Source: Flavobacteriales bacterium (GTDB taxonomy: Bacteria; Bacteroidota; Bacteroidia; Flavobacteriales; Flavobacteriaceae). From it: DNA of 5,293 nucleotides. The stretch covers positions 1 to 5,293 of the forward strand of contig JALVEJ010000031.1 of NCBI GenBank assembly GCA_027031025.1. Direction: 5' to 3'. The number at the start of each line of letters is the position of its first letter. Within the stretch, counting starts at the first letter, position 1. Below are positions 5,078 through 5,293 of the stretch, in pieces. Under the pieces are notes generated by a model. It was not told the DNA's origin. It worked only from the letters and a program-made list of their open reading frames with translations, and made no database searches. Made by a program: the position numbers and the translations under genes.

Positions 5078-5293
5078 AATACCAAACCAAAATCATCGAA
5101 AAACCTGCCGATTTAATCACACCTGTAGGCGTGTACCTTCGGATACGAGACAAGTTTCCTGAAAGTTTATTGCTCGAAAGTTCCGATTACAACAGCGATA
5201 AAAATAGTTTTACCTATATAGTTGCCGGACGTCTGGAACAGTTTATGGTAAAAACCAACACGTTGATAATCAACGATAAACAACTTGAAATTG
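5074..5293 (+). CDS. trpE: Anthranilate synthase component I, N-terminal part
   Basis: The ATG at 5074 opens a frame that runs off the window after 73 full codons, starting MKYQTKIIEKPADLITPVGVY. The pattern TPVxVYLRIRDKFPESLLLESSDY is the N-terminal domain of TrpE in Bacteroidota. It includes LLES (residues 33-36), the conserved segment that binds tryptophan for feedback inhibition in TrpE enzymes. TrpE, with the TrpG glutaminase subunit, converts chorismate and glutamine to anthranilate, the first committed step of tryptophan synthesis in the cytoplasm. The related PabB (aminodeoxychorismate synthase) is less likely, given the LLES context and an upstream leader with tandem Trp codons. The start fits family length and is preceded by an A-rich stretch. 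The gene lies 220 nt past the attenuator terminator. The catalytic chorismate-binding domain is outside the window. Confidence 0.88.
   Translation, partial: MKYQTKIIEKPADLITPVGVYLRIRDKFPESLLLESSDYNSDKNSFTYIVAGRLEQFMVKTNTLIINDKQLEI

Overview
The window looks like a Bacteroidota chromosome, most likely a flavobacterium-type organism. Three things point there: AT-rich DNA with A-rich stretches instead of clear Shine-Dalgarno sites, a TAnnTTTG-type -7 promoter element, and a long DUF2723 membrane protein plus an Rhs-core relic of the form typical of that phylum. No species can be named from the sequence alone.

Layout, left to right. Positions 1-105 (minus) hold the N-terminal end of a gene running off the edge, with a faint glycosyltransferase-2 look. 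A terminator-like hairpin (143-181) and a palindromic repeat (221-243) separate it from a compact minus-strand cassette. In that cassette an Rhs-associated C-terminal toxin-like ORF (563-1327) is followed after 3 nt by a small putative immunity gene (254-559). Just upstream, 1328-1441 still encodes the last bit of an Rhs core, but it is cut off at its 5' side and broken by a 24-nt repeat insertion carrying an in-frame TGA. The cassette therefore reads as an orphan rhs-CT/immunity module rather than a working full-length Rhs gene. Next comes a large minus-strand gene (1462-4509) for a DUF2723 multi-spanning membrane protein of the GT-C glycosyltransferase type.

The right end is the plus-strand control region and start of the tryptophan operon. 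A perfect -7 box (4707-4714) precedes an 18-residue leader peptide, MTLFIAKFWWRLTCSITG, with tandem Trp codons. Alternative pairing segments and a strong intrinsic terminator (4827-4853) follow, and trpE starts at 5074. Together these make a classical ribosome-mediated trp attenuator: when charged tRNA-Trp is scarce, stalling at the two Trp codons frees segment 2 to pair with segment 3 and the terminator cannot form. TrpE also carries the LLES motif of Trp feedback inhibition, so the pathway seems controlled at both transcription and enzyme level. Between terminator and trpE lie a nested palindromic repeat (4907-4964) and two tiny ORFs chained to each other and to trpE by ATGA overlaps.

The standout system is the trp attenuator. 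The second is the broken Rhs toxin/immunity cassette. The divergent intergenic region 4510-4734 carries promoters for both directions and shows no other gene.
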